The translations under genes and the position numbers were made by a program. Of a stretch of DNA of 39,585 nucleotides, positions 1-8,678 are shown piece by piece. Below the pieces are notes generated by a model. That model searched no databases. It was given only the letters and a program-made list of their open reading frames with translations, and was not told the DNA's origin. Each line of letters opens with the position of its first letter. The stretch's first letter is position 1. Source of the DNA: Bacteroidota bacterium (GTDB taxonomy: Bacteria > Bacteroidota > Bacteroidia > Chitinophagales > Chitinophagaceae). The stretch lies in NCBI GenBank assembly GCA_947461125.1, contig CANHHX010000016.1, positions 1 to 39,585 of the forward strand. Direction: 5' to 3'.

Positions 1-200
1 CCATTTACCGTTGTATGAAAAATATCTAAATCAAAAAGCGGTAAAATAGGAACGATTACTTTATTGCGGTGTCTGAAATGCTCAATTAAATGTTCAAAGT
101 TACTGAGTGCGCCAAAGAGTCCATGGAGTAAAAGCAAGGGTTCTCCGGTACCTTCTTCGATGTAACTAATTTTATCTTGAACTTTAATTTCGTAATTCAT
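1..200 (-). CDS. Alpha/beta hydrolase, N-terminal fragment (runs off left edge)
   Basis: A minus-strand reading frame starts at the ATG at 198-200 and is open to base 1, giving about 66 residues. The fragment has a short beta-strand region followed by the motif LLLLHGLFG, the usual oxyanion-loop HG signature after strand beta-3 of alpha/beta hydrolases. The next residues (SNFEHLIEHF) fit the following helix. The nucleophile and the rest of the triad lie outside the window, so the substrate cannot be named. It is the last visible gene of the minus-strand run that begins with the glycosyltransferase-like gene. The 79-base gap from the CvpA gene is wide enough for its own promoter, though I see no clear -7 box there. 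Confidence 0.75.
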   Translation of the reverse strand, partial: MNYEIKVQDKISYIEEGTGEPLLLLHGLFGALSNFEHLIEHFRHRNKVIVPILPLFDLDIFHTTVN

Positions 201-279
201 GTGCAGGTATATAGAACAGGGCTAAAATAATGATTTTAGTAGGAATCACGGCATTAAATAACCATGAATTATAATATAC

Positions 280-816
280 TTATTGTACTTGTTTACCAAG
301 GGTTTCAAAATGTTCGCCTAAACTGGTAAACATATCTTTAAATACTGGGATAACCTGACCAATGGTATCTAACACTTTTGGTCCCCAAGGTGCAATGTAA
401 CTGTATGTTTTAGAGGCTGCTTTTGTCGTTTCAGTAATTAAATGAAGTTTGTCACCGAAAAAAAGGACTACACTCCAAATAGTCATATAAATAGCACCAA
501 AAAGCAGGATGCCTGCTAGTTTATTAGCCCAACCAAGCATCACGAATTCGGCGGTCTTTTGTAACATGCCACCCACTAAACGAACAATAAGTGCAACCGC
601 AATCATGATAAGTAAAAACGATACAAAGGGAAGCCAGCTTGCAGATATCCCGGTATCATGTCCAATTTTGGAAGCAACAACTGCCGAAAGTTTAGTAGCA
701 GCAGCTAACCCAATTAGAAATGCTGCAAATGAAAATAAAGCAATGATAAATCCTTTTGTATATCCCTTAAACAGGGCTCCTATCAAAATGATTGCACAAA
801 TAATATCTAGTACCAC
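280..816 (-). CDS. CvpA family inner-membrane protein
   Basis: The 178-residue protein begins VLDIICAIILIGALFKGYTKG, the typical CvpA/colicin V production start: a first membrane helix followed by a GxxKG turn. Four hydrophobic segments can be seen, at about residues 3-20, 25-45, 60-82 and 98-120, followed by an amphipathic tail. The family is an inner-membrane protein linked in E. coli to colicin V export and purF expression; its wider role in Bacteroidota is not well defined. The start codon is GTG at 814-816, with no ATG in frame upstream. It lies 35 bases after the YqeY-like gene and is probably co-transcribed with it. Confidence 0.85.
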   Translation of the reverse strand: MVLDIICAIILIGALFKGYTKGFIIALFSFAAFLIGLAAATKLSAVVASKIGHDTGISASWLPFVSFLLIMIAVALIVRLVGGMLQKTAEFVMLGWANKLAGILLFGAIYMTIWSVVLFFGDKLHLITETTKAASKTYSYIAPWGPKVLDTIGQVIPVFKDMFTSLGEHFETLGKQVQ

Positions 817-851
817 GTTTTATTTTTTTGCGTTAAGTGAAGCTACATAAA

Positions 852-1304
852 TTAAGCCAATGCAGCTTTAACTACTGCTGCAATTACTTTGCCATCTGCT
901 TGTCCAGCCAATTGCTTTGAAGCCACACCCATCACTTTTCCTAAATCCTGTGGTCCAACAGCGCCAACGCTTGCAATAATTTGTGCTATAATTTCTTTTA
1001 TGGCTGCTTCATCGAGTTGTGCAGGCAAAAACTTTTCGATAACCGTAATTTCTTCGATTTCTTTTTGCGCCAAGTCTGCTCTATTTTGTTCCTGATAAAT
1101 GGTAAGTGAATCTTTTCTTGATTTCACTAATTTTTGCAAAAGCTTGAGTTCTGCTTCTGCTGTTATAGAACCACCAGCACCTGGATCTGTTTTTGCTTTT
1201 ATAATTTCTGCTTTAATCGCACGTAAGCCTCTTAATAATGCTTCGTCCTTTGATTTCATGGCGTCTTTCATTTGCGCCATTACTTGTTCTTCCAAAGTTG
1301 CCAT
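852..1304 (-). CDS. GatB/YqeY domain-containing protein
   Basis: The 150-residue protein matches the YqeY family along its whole length. It has an N-terminal helical region (LEEQVMAQMKDAMKSKDEA) with the LRAIKAEI segment. A central helix carries the VKSRKDSLTIYQEQNRADLA pattern, and the end carries FLPAQL followed by the GPQDLGKVMGV stretch. The same fold forms the tail of GatB, the tRNA-dependent amidotransferase subunit, and is thought to bind tRNA. The free-standing protein has no settled function. ATG start at 1302-1304, 10 bases after gldC, so very likely in the same operon. Confidence 0.9.
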   Translation of the reverse strand: MATLEEQVMAQMKDAMKSKDEALLRGLRAIKAEIIKAKTDPGAGGSITAEAELKLLQKLVKSRKDSLTIYQEQNRADLAQKEIEEITVIEKFLPAQLDEAAIKEIIAQIIASVGAVGPQDLGKVMGVASKQLAGQADGKVIAAVVKAALA

Positions 1305-1314
1305 AGTATGCTAA

Positions 1315-1662
1315 TTATTTATTTTTCTGAATTTGACTGTCCCTAAATTTTTTATAAAAAGATTTTGCAAAATCTTTCATCTCGCCGGCAAGTGCCTGAT
1401 CTTGTGTGGCTCTAATAAAAGTATCCGCCATACCCATCAGGGTTTGGTAGTAAAAATCTGCCATTTCATCTACCATCATGTCTTTGGTCCACAAATCAAT
1501 GCGAAGCGCAGATTTATCTGCGGCATCCCAAAATGCAAGCATCATGGCTCTTGCAGATTGAGCCATGTCGGCGGTACTGTCTGATGCATTCCACTTGATA
1601 TCCTGCGGAACCTTGTTTTCGTCTAAATGAACTTCGATATTGATATTTGATTGACGCGTCAT
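1315..1662 (-). CDS. gldC: Gliding motility protein GldC
   Basis: The 115-residue protein resembles GldC of gliding Bacteroidota. It has an N-terminal strand with HLDENKVPQDIKWNASDS, then a helical part with AMMLAFWDAADKSALRIDLWTKDM and MVDEMADFYYQTL. GldC is a small soluble protein needed for full gliding efficiency in Flavobacterium; close homologues also occur in non-gliding members of the phylum. I chose the ATG at 1660-1662, just before TRQSNIN, over the upstream ATG at 1680 because the family begins near this point. It lies 42 bases after the glycosyltransferase-like gene and 10 bases before the YqeY-like gene. It fits with the type B T9SS substrate at the right end of the window. Confidence 0.85.
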   Translation of the reverse strand: MTRQSNINIEVHLDENKVPQDIKWNASDSTADMAQSARAMMLAFWDAADKSALRIDLWTKDMMVDEMADFYYQTLMGMADTFIRATQDQALAGEMKDFAKSFYKKFRDSQIQKNK

Positions 1663-1704
1663 GAAGTAATCTTTTTGCAAAAATAAGTCTAAAGCATGTT
1701 ATTG

Positions 1705-2778
1705 CTATGCCAATCTCTCTCTAAATAAAGAGAGGGATTGGATTAAATTGATATTTTGTAAGAACAAGAGCCCATTTTGAGTCCGTTCCCCTTTCAGTTT
1801 TTCATTTTTATACACTAACAGAAGGGCTTCTGCAATGCCTGTTGGTGTTGCTTCTGGGTACCTTGTAACCATATCCTGCATGTGCATTGATGTAGCAAAT
1901 GCATCTGACGCAATTATGGAAACCTCTGCTTTGGCAGCTTCTAGTGCCATTAAATAAGATGCAGCACCATCCTTTAATAAAATGGCAGCATATGCACTTG
2001 ATAGAATCTGATACCAGTTATGCACGGTTAGTCCGGCAGGAACCACCACCACATCGGCCCTGTACTTGTAATTGCGTAATTTTTCTTCTAGAAATGAACG
2101 CTGTAACCCATTAGAAGGCACCAGCAAGAGCTTCATATTGCTTTGTTGCCACTTTTTAAAAAGTGAAAAGGCTTGCAATAACTCAATACTACTGGTATGA
2201 TCGGATGCAACCGATAAAAAATATTCGGTACCACCAGCATGTGTACCCTTGTACATCTGCTGTAAATTATAATCAATTGGATAAATTTCGGAAGAAGGTG
2301 CAATAGCAATAGAGGTAATGTTATTTTTTTGAATGCCAAATTCCTCTTCTAATTGATGGGCTGCCTCTCTTGTTACAACAAGCCACTGTTTTACATGTTG
2401 TATCGACTTTTTGAAAAAATAACCTTGAAATTTGGTTAAGTTACCTTCAAATAAACATATTTGAGGGATGCTGGTTCGGACCGCATACCTACCACTCAAT
2501 TGCAACCACAGAGCGGGTTGTAGCGGTTTAAGTAATTTGGGTGCCGTTACTTCATACCAGATTTTTTCTGCGACAAAACTACTTCGGTCATATTTTGTTT
2601 TGATCCAACTACAATTGGGGGCACCCACAAAACTAGTAGGCTGTGCAGTGTCAGACAATAAAACAAATTGATGCTCGGGGTGGGCATGAATTTCACCCTC
2701 TAGCCATTTCCAAATGAAACGACCGATACCTGAAAAATTAGTATCGCGAATACCTATAAGAGTGACTGCTATTTTCAT
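1705..2778 (-). CDS. Glycosyltransferase family 1-like (GT-B fold) protein
   Basis: The 357-residue protein starts MKIAVTLIGIRDTNFSGIGR, matching the N-terminal Rossmann strand and glycine loop of GT-B glycosyltransferases. The C-terminal half has the expected second Rossmann domain, beginning near YFLSVASDHTSSIELLQAF. The donor-site EX7E motif of family GT4 is not intact: where it should fall I read KDGAASYLMALEAAKAEVSI, with only the second Glu. The enzyme may therefore use another donor site or be degenerate. The ATG at 2776-2778 is preferred over the one at 2787, which lies inside a good -7 promoter box. It is the first gene of the minus-strand run leading to gldC. The acceptor is unknown. 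Confidence 0.7.
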   Translation of the reverse strand: MKIAVTLIGIRDTNFSGIGRFIWKWLEGEIHAHPEHQFVLLSDTAQPTSFVGAPNCSWIKTKYDRSSFVAEKIWYEVTAPKLLKPLQPALWLQLSGRYAVRTSIPQICLFEGNLTKFQGYFFKKSIQHVKQWLVVTREAAHQLEEEFGIQKNNITSIAIAPSSEIYPIDYNLQQMYKGTHAGGTEYFLSVASDHTSSIELLQAFSLFKKWQQSNMKLLLVPSNGLQRSFLEEKLRNYKYRADVVVVPAGLTVHNWYQILSSAYAAILLKDGAASYLMALEAAKAEVSIIASDAFATSMHMQDMVTRYPEATPTGIAEALLLVYKNEKLKGERTQNGLLFLQNINLIQSLSLFRERLA

Positions 2779-2784
2779 TGGATG

Positions 2785-2792
2785 CAAAGATA
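2785..2792 (-). promoter_or_regulatory. Promoter -7 box (TATCTTTG) of the glycosyltransferase-like gene
   Basis: The minus strand reads TATCTTTG, a full match to the Bacteroidota TAnnTTTG -7 element. It ends 6 bases before the ATG at 2778, so the transcript should start at or very near the start codon. No TTG is seen at the usual -33 position. Confidence 0.5.
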
Positions 2793-2862
2793 CTTACATC
2801 TTTTCCACGTAGGCACATTAGCGTGTTAAGTGCCTCAATACTTATCCTACTTTTACAACATG

Positions 2863-3543
2863 CTACCTAAACTGCAACAGTTAGATTTATTTGGGAATCC
2901 GGCTCAAGACCAAGGCGGGACTAAAGAAAAAAAGAAAGCCAAGGCCAAAGTAGTACCCGAACCGGTATCGCTATTGGAAACGCCAGCACCTGATGCTTCC
3001 GTTAGTATCCCAGAACCAGTGGTTACAGAACCAATTTTTGAAGTGCCATTTGTTACTGAATCTGCTAATCCAGCCGAATCTGCCCTTGCGGAGTCAATGT
3101 ATGTTGAAAGACCGAGACAGCCCCGCATTTCAATAGAAAAAATAGCTGGCAAAAGAGGGCGTAAATCCTACAGTGAAATAGACACCGAAATTGATTTAAT
3201 TGAAATACCGGACGAAAAAGTATTGTCTCAAAAATTATATTACACAATCAGTGAAGTAGCAAGTTGGTTTAAAGTAAACACCTCATTGCTTCGTTATTGG
3301 GAAAATGAATTTGATATTTTAAAGCCGCGTAAAACAAGAAAAGGCGACCGCCTGTTTAGAGTAGAAGATATCAAGAATTTACAAATCATATACTTTTTAT
3401 TACGCCAAAAAAAATATTCTATAGAAGGCGCAAGAACTTATTTAAAACAAAACAAATCACAGGCTGATACGCAGGCGCAACTCGTGCAAACTTTAACAAA
3501 GTTTAAATCTTTTTTATTGGAATTAAAAGCTGGGCTTCACTAA
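2863..3543 (+). CDS. MerR family transcriptional regulator
   Basis: The 226-residue protein has a low-complexity N-terminal part of about 110 residues rich in Lys, Pro, Glu and Ala, then a MerR-type winged helix-turn-helix. The helix-turn-helix begins LYYTISEVASWFKVNTSLLR and continues with the YWENEFDILKPRKTRKG wing and the RLFRVEDIKNLQIIYFLL second motif. This is the MerR arrangement of recognition helix, wing and second helix pair. No metal-binding or ligand domain follows; the C-terminal 30 residues are a short helix. Bacteroidota commonly carry this short MerR type, whose target is unknown. The ATG at 2863 is preferred to the in-frame alternative at 2830. A near-match -7 box (TACTTTTA, 2848-2855) lies 7 bases before it. 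Confidence 0.8.
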   Translation, partial: LPKLQQLDLFGNPAQDQGGTKEKKKAKAKVVPEPVSLLETPAPDASVSIPEPVVTEPIFEVPFVTESANPAESALAESMYVERPRQPRISIEKIAGKRGRKSYSEIDTEIDLIEIPDEKVLSQKLYYTISEVASWFKVNTSLLRYWENEFDILKPRKTRKGDRLFRVEDIKNLQIIYFLLRQKKYSIEGARTYLKQNKSQADTQAQLVQTLTKFKSFLLELKAGLH

Positions 3544-3547
3544 TATA

Positions 3548-3574
3548 AATCGCGCTACTGCTCACATGGCGATT
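3548..3574. terminator. Weak inverted repeat between convergent genes
   Basis: Arms AATCGC (3548-3553) and GCGATT (3569-3574) are separated by 15 bases. They sit in the 29-base gap between the MerR gene and the end of the MscS gene, and the right arm overlaps the MscS stop codon. It could act as a shared transcript end, but the loop is long and no T-tract follows, so support is weak. Confidence 0.2.
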
Positions 3575-4661
3575 AGGACTGCTTTACAACTACATCGGTA
3601 CTAGAAGCCGCTAATTCAATCTTGTGGGCTTCTAAGAGTTCAATCAATCCCATATTAATTTTTTCTCGAAGCGCTAAGTAGTCTTCATATGTATCGGAGG
3701 CCGATGAAAAATATTCAATAAGAACAATATGCGCATGTTTTCCAGTATCCTGTAAACACACATGGAAACTATCAATTTGTTGACTGCCTAAATAACTGCG
3801 CATAGCAGATAATAAATTTGATAGGGTAGACGCAGATGCATTTAATGAAAGTTCTAATTGCAATTCGGTTTTGCGCTGTGTACGTAAACTTATATTATCT
3901 ACAATAGTATCAACCATTTGTTTATTGGGAACTGAAATGTATGTTTTTTCGTTGGTACGAATACGTGTACTTCTAAGTCCTATTTTTTCAATCGTGCCCG
4001 TAAATCCATTTACTTTTACCTGTTCACCAACGGTGAACGGTTTATCAAAAAAGATAATAAAGGAGGCTATTAAATTTTCCATACTCTCCCTCGTAGCAAG
4101 GGCTACAGCCGCTCCTACTAGACTCAAGCCTGTTAAAATGCTGCCTATATTTTTATTGAAAGAAAATTTTAACACAAGCAGTACGCCAATAATGATGAGT
4201 ATTACTTTAAAGAAGTCTTTAAAGAAAATAATGAGCTGATTGTCTTGCTGGTCTTTGGTTACATTCGCACGCTCTTCTAAAACCATCGCCATAAAATCAA
4301 TAACGCGAAGACATAACCAAATAAACACCACTACGAGTGCCCCATTCATGAGCGCATCTAATACTTGTCTTGTATTTGTTTTATAAATAGTAAATGCAAA
4401 AGCGCTTGGGAATTTTAATTTATCAATAGCAATCATTGAAATGGTCAATAGCAAATAGGTGCCAAGAGGTTGCACCACTAAATCCAAAAAAGATTGTTTG
4501 GGTAAATTGTGTTTACTATTCGTGATCAGTTTAAAAAGCTTACTCGCTAAAAATTTTGAAATGAGTCTTTTGAAAATAAGGGTAACGAGTATCGTGCCAA
4601 ATACAACAAGATAGGCCCTTACTGTATTGTCTAATATTTTTTGTTCTAATAACTGATCCAT
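3573..4661 (-). CDS. MscS family mechanosensitive ion channel
   Basis: The 362-residue inner-membrane protein has about four or five transmembrane segments, at roughly residues 15-32, 62-82, 106-124, 148-166 and 170-190. The last is the pore helix, in the stretch ILTGLSLVGAAVALATRESM with Gly/Ala packing. The MscS beta domain follows: FFDKPFTVGEQVKVNGFTGT, then IEKIGLRSTRIRTNEKTYIS and VPNKQMV. This is the conserved lateral-portal region of MscS. The C-terminal alpha/beta domain completes the fold. Such channels release solutes on osmotic downshock. It is the last gene of the rsfS-ftsH-LUD-lpxH run, 12 bases after lpxH, and converges with the MerR gene. Confidence 0.9.
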   Translation of the reverse strand: MDQLLEQKILDNTVRAYLVVFGTILVTLIFKRLISKFLASKLFKLITNSKHNLPKQSFLDLVVQPLGTYLLLTISMIAIDKLKFPSAFAFTIYKTNTRQVLDALMNGALVVVFIWLCLRVIDFMAMVLEERANVTKDQQDNQLIIFFKDFFKVILIIIGVLLVLKFSFNKNIGSILTGLSLVGAAVALATRESMENLIASFIIFFDKPFTVGEQVKVNGFTGTIEKIGLRSTRIRTNEKTYISVPNKQMVDTIVDNISLRTQRKTELQLELSLNASASTLSNLLSAMRSYLGSQQIDSFHVCLQDTGKHAHIVLIEYFSSASDTYEDYLALREKINMGLIELLEAHKIELAASSTDVVVKQS

Positions 4662-4673
4662 AAAAAATAGGCT

Positions 4674-5447
4674 TTAATGGGAAGGCTCCCATTTATCAAT
4701 CTTCATTGTTTCGCCATCAAAACTAGCGTATGTAAAATTGTAAATCCAGTCACCTAAATTGATATAATGACTGTTCCCAATAGTTAAGTCAAGAGGAAAA
4801 TGACGATGACCAAAAATTAAATAATCGTAGTGTTTTTTTTGTAAAATTTCTTTGCTGTAACAAATAAGCCACTCGTTTTCTTCGCCTAAAAACTGCGCAT
4901 CCGCATTGCCCGTTTTGGCCCTGCTTTTACGGCTAAAATAATTGGCAATGCCAATACCCATATCGGGGTGCATCCATGTAAACAACCATTTGCAAACTGG
5001 GTTGGTGAATATTTTTTTAATAAACTTATAACCCGCGTCGCCAGGACCTAAGCCATCGCCATGGGCGATATAGCAGGCTTTATTATTAAATGTAAATTCT
5101 TGTGGGTTATGATACACTTTACAACCAAGTTCTTTTTCAAAATAACCACGCATCCATAGGTCGTGATTACCGGTAAAAACATGTACCGGTATTCCTCTAT
5201 CCGTAAGTTTTGCAATTTGTCCAAGCAATCGAACAAATCCTTTGGGCACGACATGGTCATACTCAAACCAAAAATCAAAAATATCACCAACAATAAAAAT
5301 AGCTGCTGCACTGTCTTCTATCGATTTTAAAAAAGCAACTACTTTCTTTTCCCGCTCCAAACTAGCATCATAATTAGGTGCCCCCAAATGAAAATCGGAG
5401 AGCATATAAATTTTACGGCTAGAAGATGCATGAATGGTAGCTGTCAT
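4674..5447 (-). CDS. lpxH: UDP-2,3-diacylglucosamine diphosphatase-like metallophosphoesterase (LpxH)
   Basis: The 257-residue protein carries the calcineurin-type metallophosphoesterase motifs in order: DFHLGAP (about residue 18), GDIFDFW (about 54), GNHDLW (about 93), AHGDGLG and GHRH near the C-terminus. The DxH, GDxxD, GNHD, GHGDG and GHxH set with FDFWFEY is that of LpxH. LpxH removes UMP from UDP-2,3-diacylglucosamine to give lipid X in lipid A synthesis, at the cytoplasmic face of the inner membrane. The length is close to that of family members. It lies 6 bases after the LUD gene and downstream of ftsH, which in E. coli controls lipid A synthesis by degrading LpxC; that functional link here is inference. 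Confidence 0.88.
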   Translation of the reverse strand: MTATIHASSSRKIYMLSDFHLGAPNYDASLEREKKVVAFLKSIEDSAAAIFIVGDIFDFWFEYDHVVPKGFVRLLGQIAKLTDRGIPVHVFTGNHDLWMRGYFEKELGCKVYHNPQEFTFNNKACYIAHGDGLGPGDAGYKFIKKIFTNPVCKWLFTWMHPDMGIGIANYFSRKSRAKTGNADAQFLGEENEWLICYSKEILQKKHYDYLIFGHRHFPLDLTIGNSHYINLGDWIYNFTYASFDGETMKIDKWEPSH

Positions 5448-5453
5448 GTGCTT

Positions 5454-6092
5454 TTAATTATTGCTGTCTACTAAAAAACAGTATACTTCTTTTGGGCCAT
5501 GCACACCTACTACCAGTGTTTTTTCAATATCAGCAGTTCTACTAGGACCACTAGCTAGCGTTATCAGTGAAGGCAACTGATTGCCGTAATGCTTGGTAAT
5601 GGAATGTAAGCCATCTGAAATATCATACACGACTTGATTCGTATAAGCGATACAAATATGAATGGGTGCATACACACTCACCGTTCTTCCACTCTGCTGA
5701 CCCGCAGAAAGTATCATACTTCCGGTTCGGGCTATTAAATGATCGCAACTGGTAATAGCAGCATCACAAAATTCTAAGTCTTCAGATTGCATGCCACCAA
5801 AGCCTGCTTTGGTAAGCATTTCAATTAAAGCATTTTCACGGCAATACGTTTGCTTCCAATTGCGCTGAATAAAAAGCATACTTAATTGTGAAGCAAGTTC
5901 TTTTTCACTCGCACAAAAAGCAAACTTACCTTGTAAGCCTGAAAAATTTTCGGCAAATAAAACCGACAAATCTTCTTTGGTGGTTGGGTAAGTAGTGGAA
6001 ACCGAATCAACCGCCGAAAATGGCACAGGCACTGGCTTCGCCAGTGCCTGTTTTATCTTTTGTAAAATATTTTCTCTTGCGCTTTTTCCCAT
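5454..6092 (-). CDS. LUD domain protein (LutC/YkgG family)
   Basis: The 212-residue protein shows the LutC/YkgG pattern: an N-terminal helix (SARENILQKIKQALAKP), the ARTGSMILSAGQQSGRTVS stretch, and the C-terminal signature SGPSRTADIEKTLVVGVHGP. In B. subtilis LutC works with LutA and LutB to oxidise L-lactate. Neither partner is present here, and the gene is embedded between ftsH and lpxH with gaps of 10 and 6 bases. It may act alone, or its partners may lie elsewhere. Identity as a LUD protein is firm; a role in lactate use is not supported by the context. Confidence 0.85.
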   Translation of the reverse strand: MGKSARENILQKIKQALAKPVPVPFSAVDSVSTTYPTTKEDLSVLFAENFSGLQGKFAFCASEKELASQLSMLFIQRNWKQTYCRENALIEMLTKAGFGGMQSEDLEFCDAAITSCDHLIARTGSMILSAGQQSGRTVSVYAPIHICIAYTNQVVYDISDGLHSITKHYGNQLPSLITLASGPSRTADIEKTLVVGVHGPKEVYCFLVDSNN

Positions 6093-6102
6093 CCTTCTAC
6101 AA

Positions 6103-8193
6103 TTAAATTGATGCTTCTGTTGATGTTTGATCTTCCGAAGAAGCAGGGGTTTCTGACGCAGCAGGATCTTCTGATACAGCAGGCGTTTCTGGTGCAGCTT
6201 GCTCTTCTACTAACTCAGGCACCGCTTCAACTTCTACCACTTTTTTCTCTTCAAAAGGTCTTTTACCAATTAACACTTCAACATCAGATTTATGCAACAC
6301 TTCTTTTGCAAGTAATTCTTTTGCTAAAATTTCAACCGCTTCTTTTTTATCACGAAGCAATTGAAGTGTACGCTGGTAAGCTTCTTCAATAATACCGCGT
6401 ACTTCATGGTCAATAATTTTACCCGTTTCCTCGCTATAAGGTTTGGTAAAGGTATTTTCTTGCGAAGGGTCGTAGTAACTCACGTTACCTACTTTACTAT
6501 TCATGCCGTATGCAGTGACCATACTGTAGGCAATACGCGTAATTTGTTGTAAGTCGTTGGATGCACCCGTAGAAATTTTTCCAAAGAATATTTCTTCTGC
6601 TGCTCTACCGCCGAGTGTCATACAAATTTGATCCATTAACTGATCGGTATTGTATAAGTACTGCTCGGTTGGGGTGTACTGCGCATAACCAAGTGCTGCT
6701 GTACCACGAGGCACAATCGTTACTTTTAAAAGCGGATACGCATGTTCTAAAAACCAACCACAAACAGCGTGACCAGCTTCGTGGTAGGCAATAATCGATT
6801 TTTCGTGCGGTGCAATAATTTTATTTTTCTTTTCAAGTCCGCCAATCACACGGTCAATGGCGTCTTGAAAGTCAATCATCTCCACCGACTCTTTTCCTTT
6901 TCTAGCAGCAATAAGTGCAGCTTCGTTACAAACGTTAGCAATATCAGCACCGGCAAATCCAGGTGTTTGTTCTGCTAGTTTATGTAAATCAAGGGCTTCT
7001 GAAATTTTTATTGGCTCAAGGTGCACTTTAAATATTTCTTCTCTTCCTTTTACATCCGGTTTGTCAATTGAAATTTGACGATCAAAACGTCCCGGTCTTA
7101 AAAGCGCAGAGTCTAATACATCTGGTCTATTGGTTGCAGCTAAAATAATAATACCCGTGTCACCACCAAAACCATCCATTTCTACTAATAGTTGGTTTAA
7201 TGTATTTTCACGCTCATCGTTACTCATCATAGCATTTTTACCACGTGCCCTTCCTATTGCATCAATTTCATCAATAAAAATAATACAAGGTGCTTTTTCT
7301 CTTGCTTGCTTGAATAAATCACGTACACGACTTGCGCCCACACCCACAAACATTTCAACAAAGTCAGATCCACTTAAACTAAAGAAAGGAACCTGCGCTT
7401 CCCCAGCCATTGCTTTTGCAAGTAATGTTTTACCCGTACCCGGAGGGCCTACTAGCAAAGCTCCTTTTGGAATTTTACCGCCAAGCGCCGTATATTTTTT
7501 TGGATTTTTTAAGAAGTCAACAATCTCCATCACTTCCACTTTTGCTTCGTCAAGTCCAGCAACGTCTCCAAAGTTGATATTTACTTTTGCGCCTTTATCA
7601 AATAAAGTAGCCTTTGATTTTCCAATATTAAAAATACCGCCAGCACCACCGCCTGGCCCCCCTGCGCCACCACCCATTTTGCGCATGAGTAGCAACCATA
7701 CCACCACAATAATTACGAGCGTAAATATTGACTGAAGTACACCACCCATCCAATCAGCAGCCTTTACAATATCTCTTTTAACTTCTGGTAATTGATGTTG
7801 CTCTGTAAATTTTTGAAGATTTTCATCAAAAGATTTCCAATCCAATACTTCAAAAACAAATAAAGGCGCGCCCTTTACTTTTTCTTTTGGTAACACCACG
7901 CCAAACTTTTTAACGTAGAATTCTTTTTTAAGACTGTCGCCGTTAATGTATACCTGTACTTCATCTTTGTTTTTTACAAAATCAAGTTTGGTCACATCGC
8001 CTGCTAAAAGCATTTGTTGTTTGAACTCCTGCTCCGTTGTCTTTTTTAACTCCGGCGAAAAGTTCATGATTTGAGAAACTAATAAACCAACAATTACAAC
8101 GCCATAAATCCAATAGATATTGAACTTAGGACCTTTCTTGCCGCCTTTTCCTTTCTCCTGAAAATTAAATTTTGGTTGTTTCTCTTCTGACAT
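6103..8193 (-). CDS. ftsH: ATP-dependent zinc metalloprotease FtsH
   Basis: The 696-residue protein shows the full FtsH layout: a first membrane helix (about residues 25-45), a periplasmic domain, and a second helix (about 157-172) with a Gly-rich linker. The AAA+ domain has Walker A GPPGTGKT (about 249-256), Walker B IIFIDEID (about 304-311) and the SRH region with ATNRPDVLD and RPGRFDR. The zinc protease site is HEAGH (about 471-475). FtsH degrades misfolded membrane proteins and short-lived regulators. The ATG at 8191-8193 is chosen over the in-frame codon at 8232, which would overlap rsfS. The last 50 or so residues are an acidic Glu/Pro/Ala/Ser/Thr-rich tail with repeated [16 protein letters not shown] units. 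It lies 10 bases after rsfS. Confidence 0.97.
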   Translation of the reverse strand: MSEEKQPKFNFQEKGKGGKKGPKFNIYWIYGVVIVGLLVSQIMNFSPELKKTTEQEFKQQMLLAGDVTKLDFVKNKDEVQVYINGDSLKKEFYVKKFGVVLPKEKVKGAPLFVFEVLDWKSFDENLQKFTEQHQLPEVKRDIVKAADWMGGVLQSIFTLVIIVVVWLLLMRKMGGGAGGPGGGAGGIFNIGKSKATLFDKGAKVNINFGDVAGLDEAKVEVMEIVDFLKNPKKYTALGGKIPKGALLVGPPGTGKTLLAKAMAGEAQVPFFSLSGSDFVEMFVGVGASRVRDLFKQAREKAPCIIFIDEIDAIGRARGKNAMMSNDERENTLNQLLVEMDGFGGDTGIIILAATNRPDVLDSALLRPGRFDRQISIDKPDVKGREEIFKVHLEPIKISEALDLHKLAEQTPGFAGADIANVCNEAALIAARKGKESVEMIDFQDAIDRVIGGLEKKNKIIAPHEKSIIAYHEAGHAVCGWFLEHAYPLLKVTIVPRGTAALGYAQYTPTEQYLYNTDQLMDQICMTLGGRAAEEIFFGKISTGASNDLQQITRIAYSMVTAYGMNSKVGNVSYYDPSQENTFTKPYSEETGKIIDHEVRGIIEEAYQRTLQLLRDKKEAVEILAKELLAKEVLHKSDVEVLIGKRPFEEKKVVEVEAVPELVEEQAAPETPAVSEDPAASETPASSEDQTSTEASI

Positions 8194-8203
8194 ATAGTTT
8201 CTA

Positions 8204-8608
8204 TTATTCGTGGATTTGTGATACCGCATCACTCCACATTTCTTCTAATTTATAAAATTCTCTAGCTTCTGGATGCATTACGTGCACCACTACATTCACA
8301 TAATCAATGATCACCCATTGCAATGCTTTTCTTCCTTCGTGTTTATATGGATTTTCGCCACATACTTTTTTAACCTCGTCTTCGATGTGGTCACAAATAG
8401 CCCGCACTTGTGTGGTACTAGAAGCTTGGCATACAATAAAAAAATCGGCAGCCGCTTCTTCAATTTTGCGTAAATCTAAACTTACAATATGCTCACCTTT
8501 TTTATCTAAAATGGCATTGATGATGGTCTTAAGAATTTTTGAGCTCTTGGTTAACCGGGTAATCGTACTTTTTGGTCGATTGTTTAATACAGAAAGGGGT
8601 TCCAACAA
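8204..8608 (-). CDS. rsfS: Ribosome silencing factor RsfS (Iojap family)
   Basis: The 134-residue protein has the RsfS/DUF143 pattern: IVSLDLRKIEEAAADFFIVC, ASSTTQVRAICDHIEDEVKK, GRKALQWVIIDYVNVVVHVM and HPEAREFYKLEEMW. RsfS binds uL14 on the 50S subunit and blocks subunit joining when nutrients are low. No ATG lies before the conserved region. The frame opens after a stop at 8618-8620, and two TTG codons at 8608-8603 are the first candidates, so the exact start is uncertain. The protein has a basic N-terminal extension of about 30 residues. A -7 box (8663-8670) lies about 55 bases upstream. It is probably the first gene of the rsfS-ftsH-LUD-lpxH-mscS operon. Confidence 0.93.
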   Translation of the reverse strand: MLEPLSVLNNRPKSTITRLTKSSKILKTIINAILDKKGEHIVSLDLRKIEEAAADFFIVCQASSTTQVRAICDHIEDEVKKVCGENPYKHEGRKALQWVIIDYVNVVVHVMHPEAREFYKLEEMWSDAVSQIHE

Positions 8609-8662
8609 TACAGTTATTTAGTGATTAATAATTTGATTTAGACGTAGCTCTTGTAACTTCGT

Positions 8663-8670
8663 CAAAAATA
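8663..8670 (-). promoter_or_regulatory. Promoter -7 box (TATTTTTG) upstream of rsfS
   Basis: A full TAnnTTTG match on the minus strand lies in the 70-base gap between the divergent genes rsfS and birA. It would drive the rsfS-ftsH operon with a leader of about 45-50 bases. No TTG is seen at -33. Confidence 0.4.
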
Positions 8671-8678
8671 CTAATTCT

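Noticed and set aside
2785..2787. ATG at 2787 as the glycosyltransferase start
   Set aside because: It lies within the -7 box; the ATG at 2778 gives the normal family start.
7130..7735. 201-codon plus-strand open frame opposite ftsH
   Set aside because: Complete antisense overlap with a firmly identified gene, low-complexity Pro/Ser-rich translation and no family signs.
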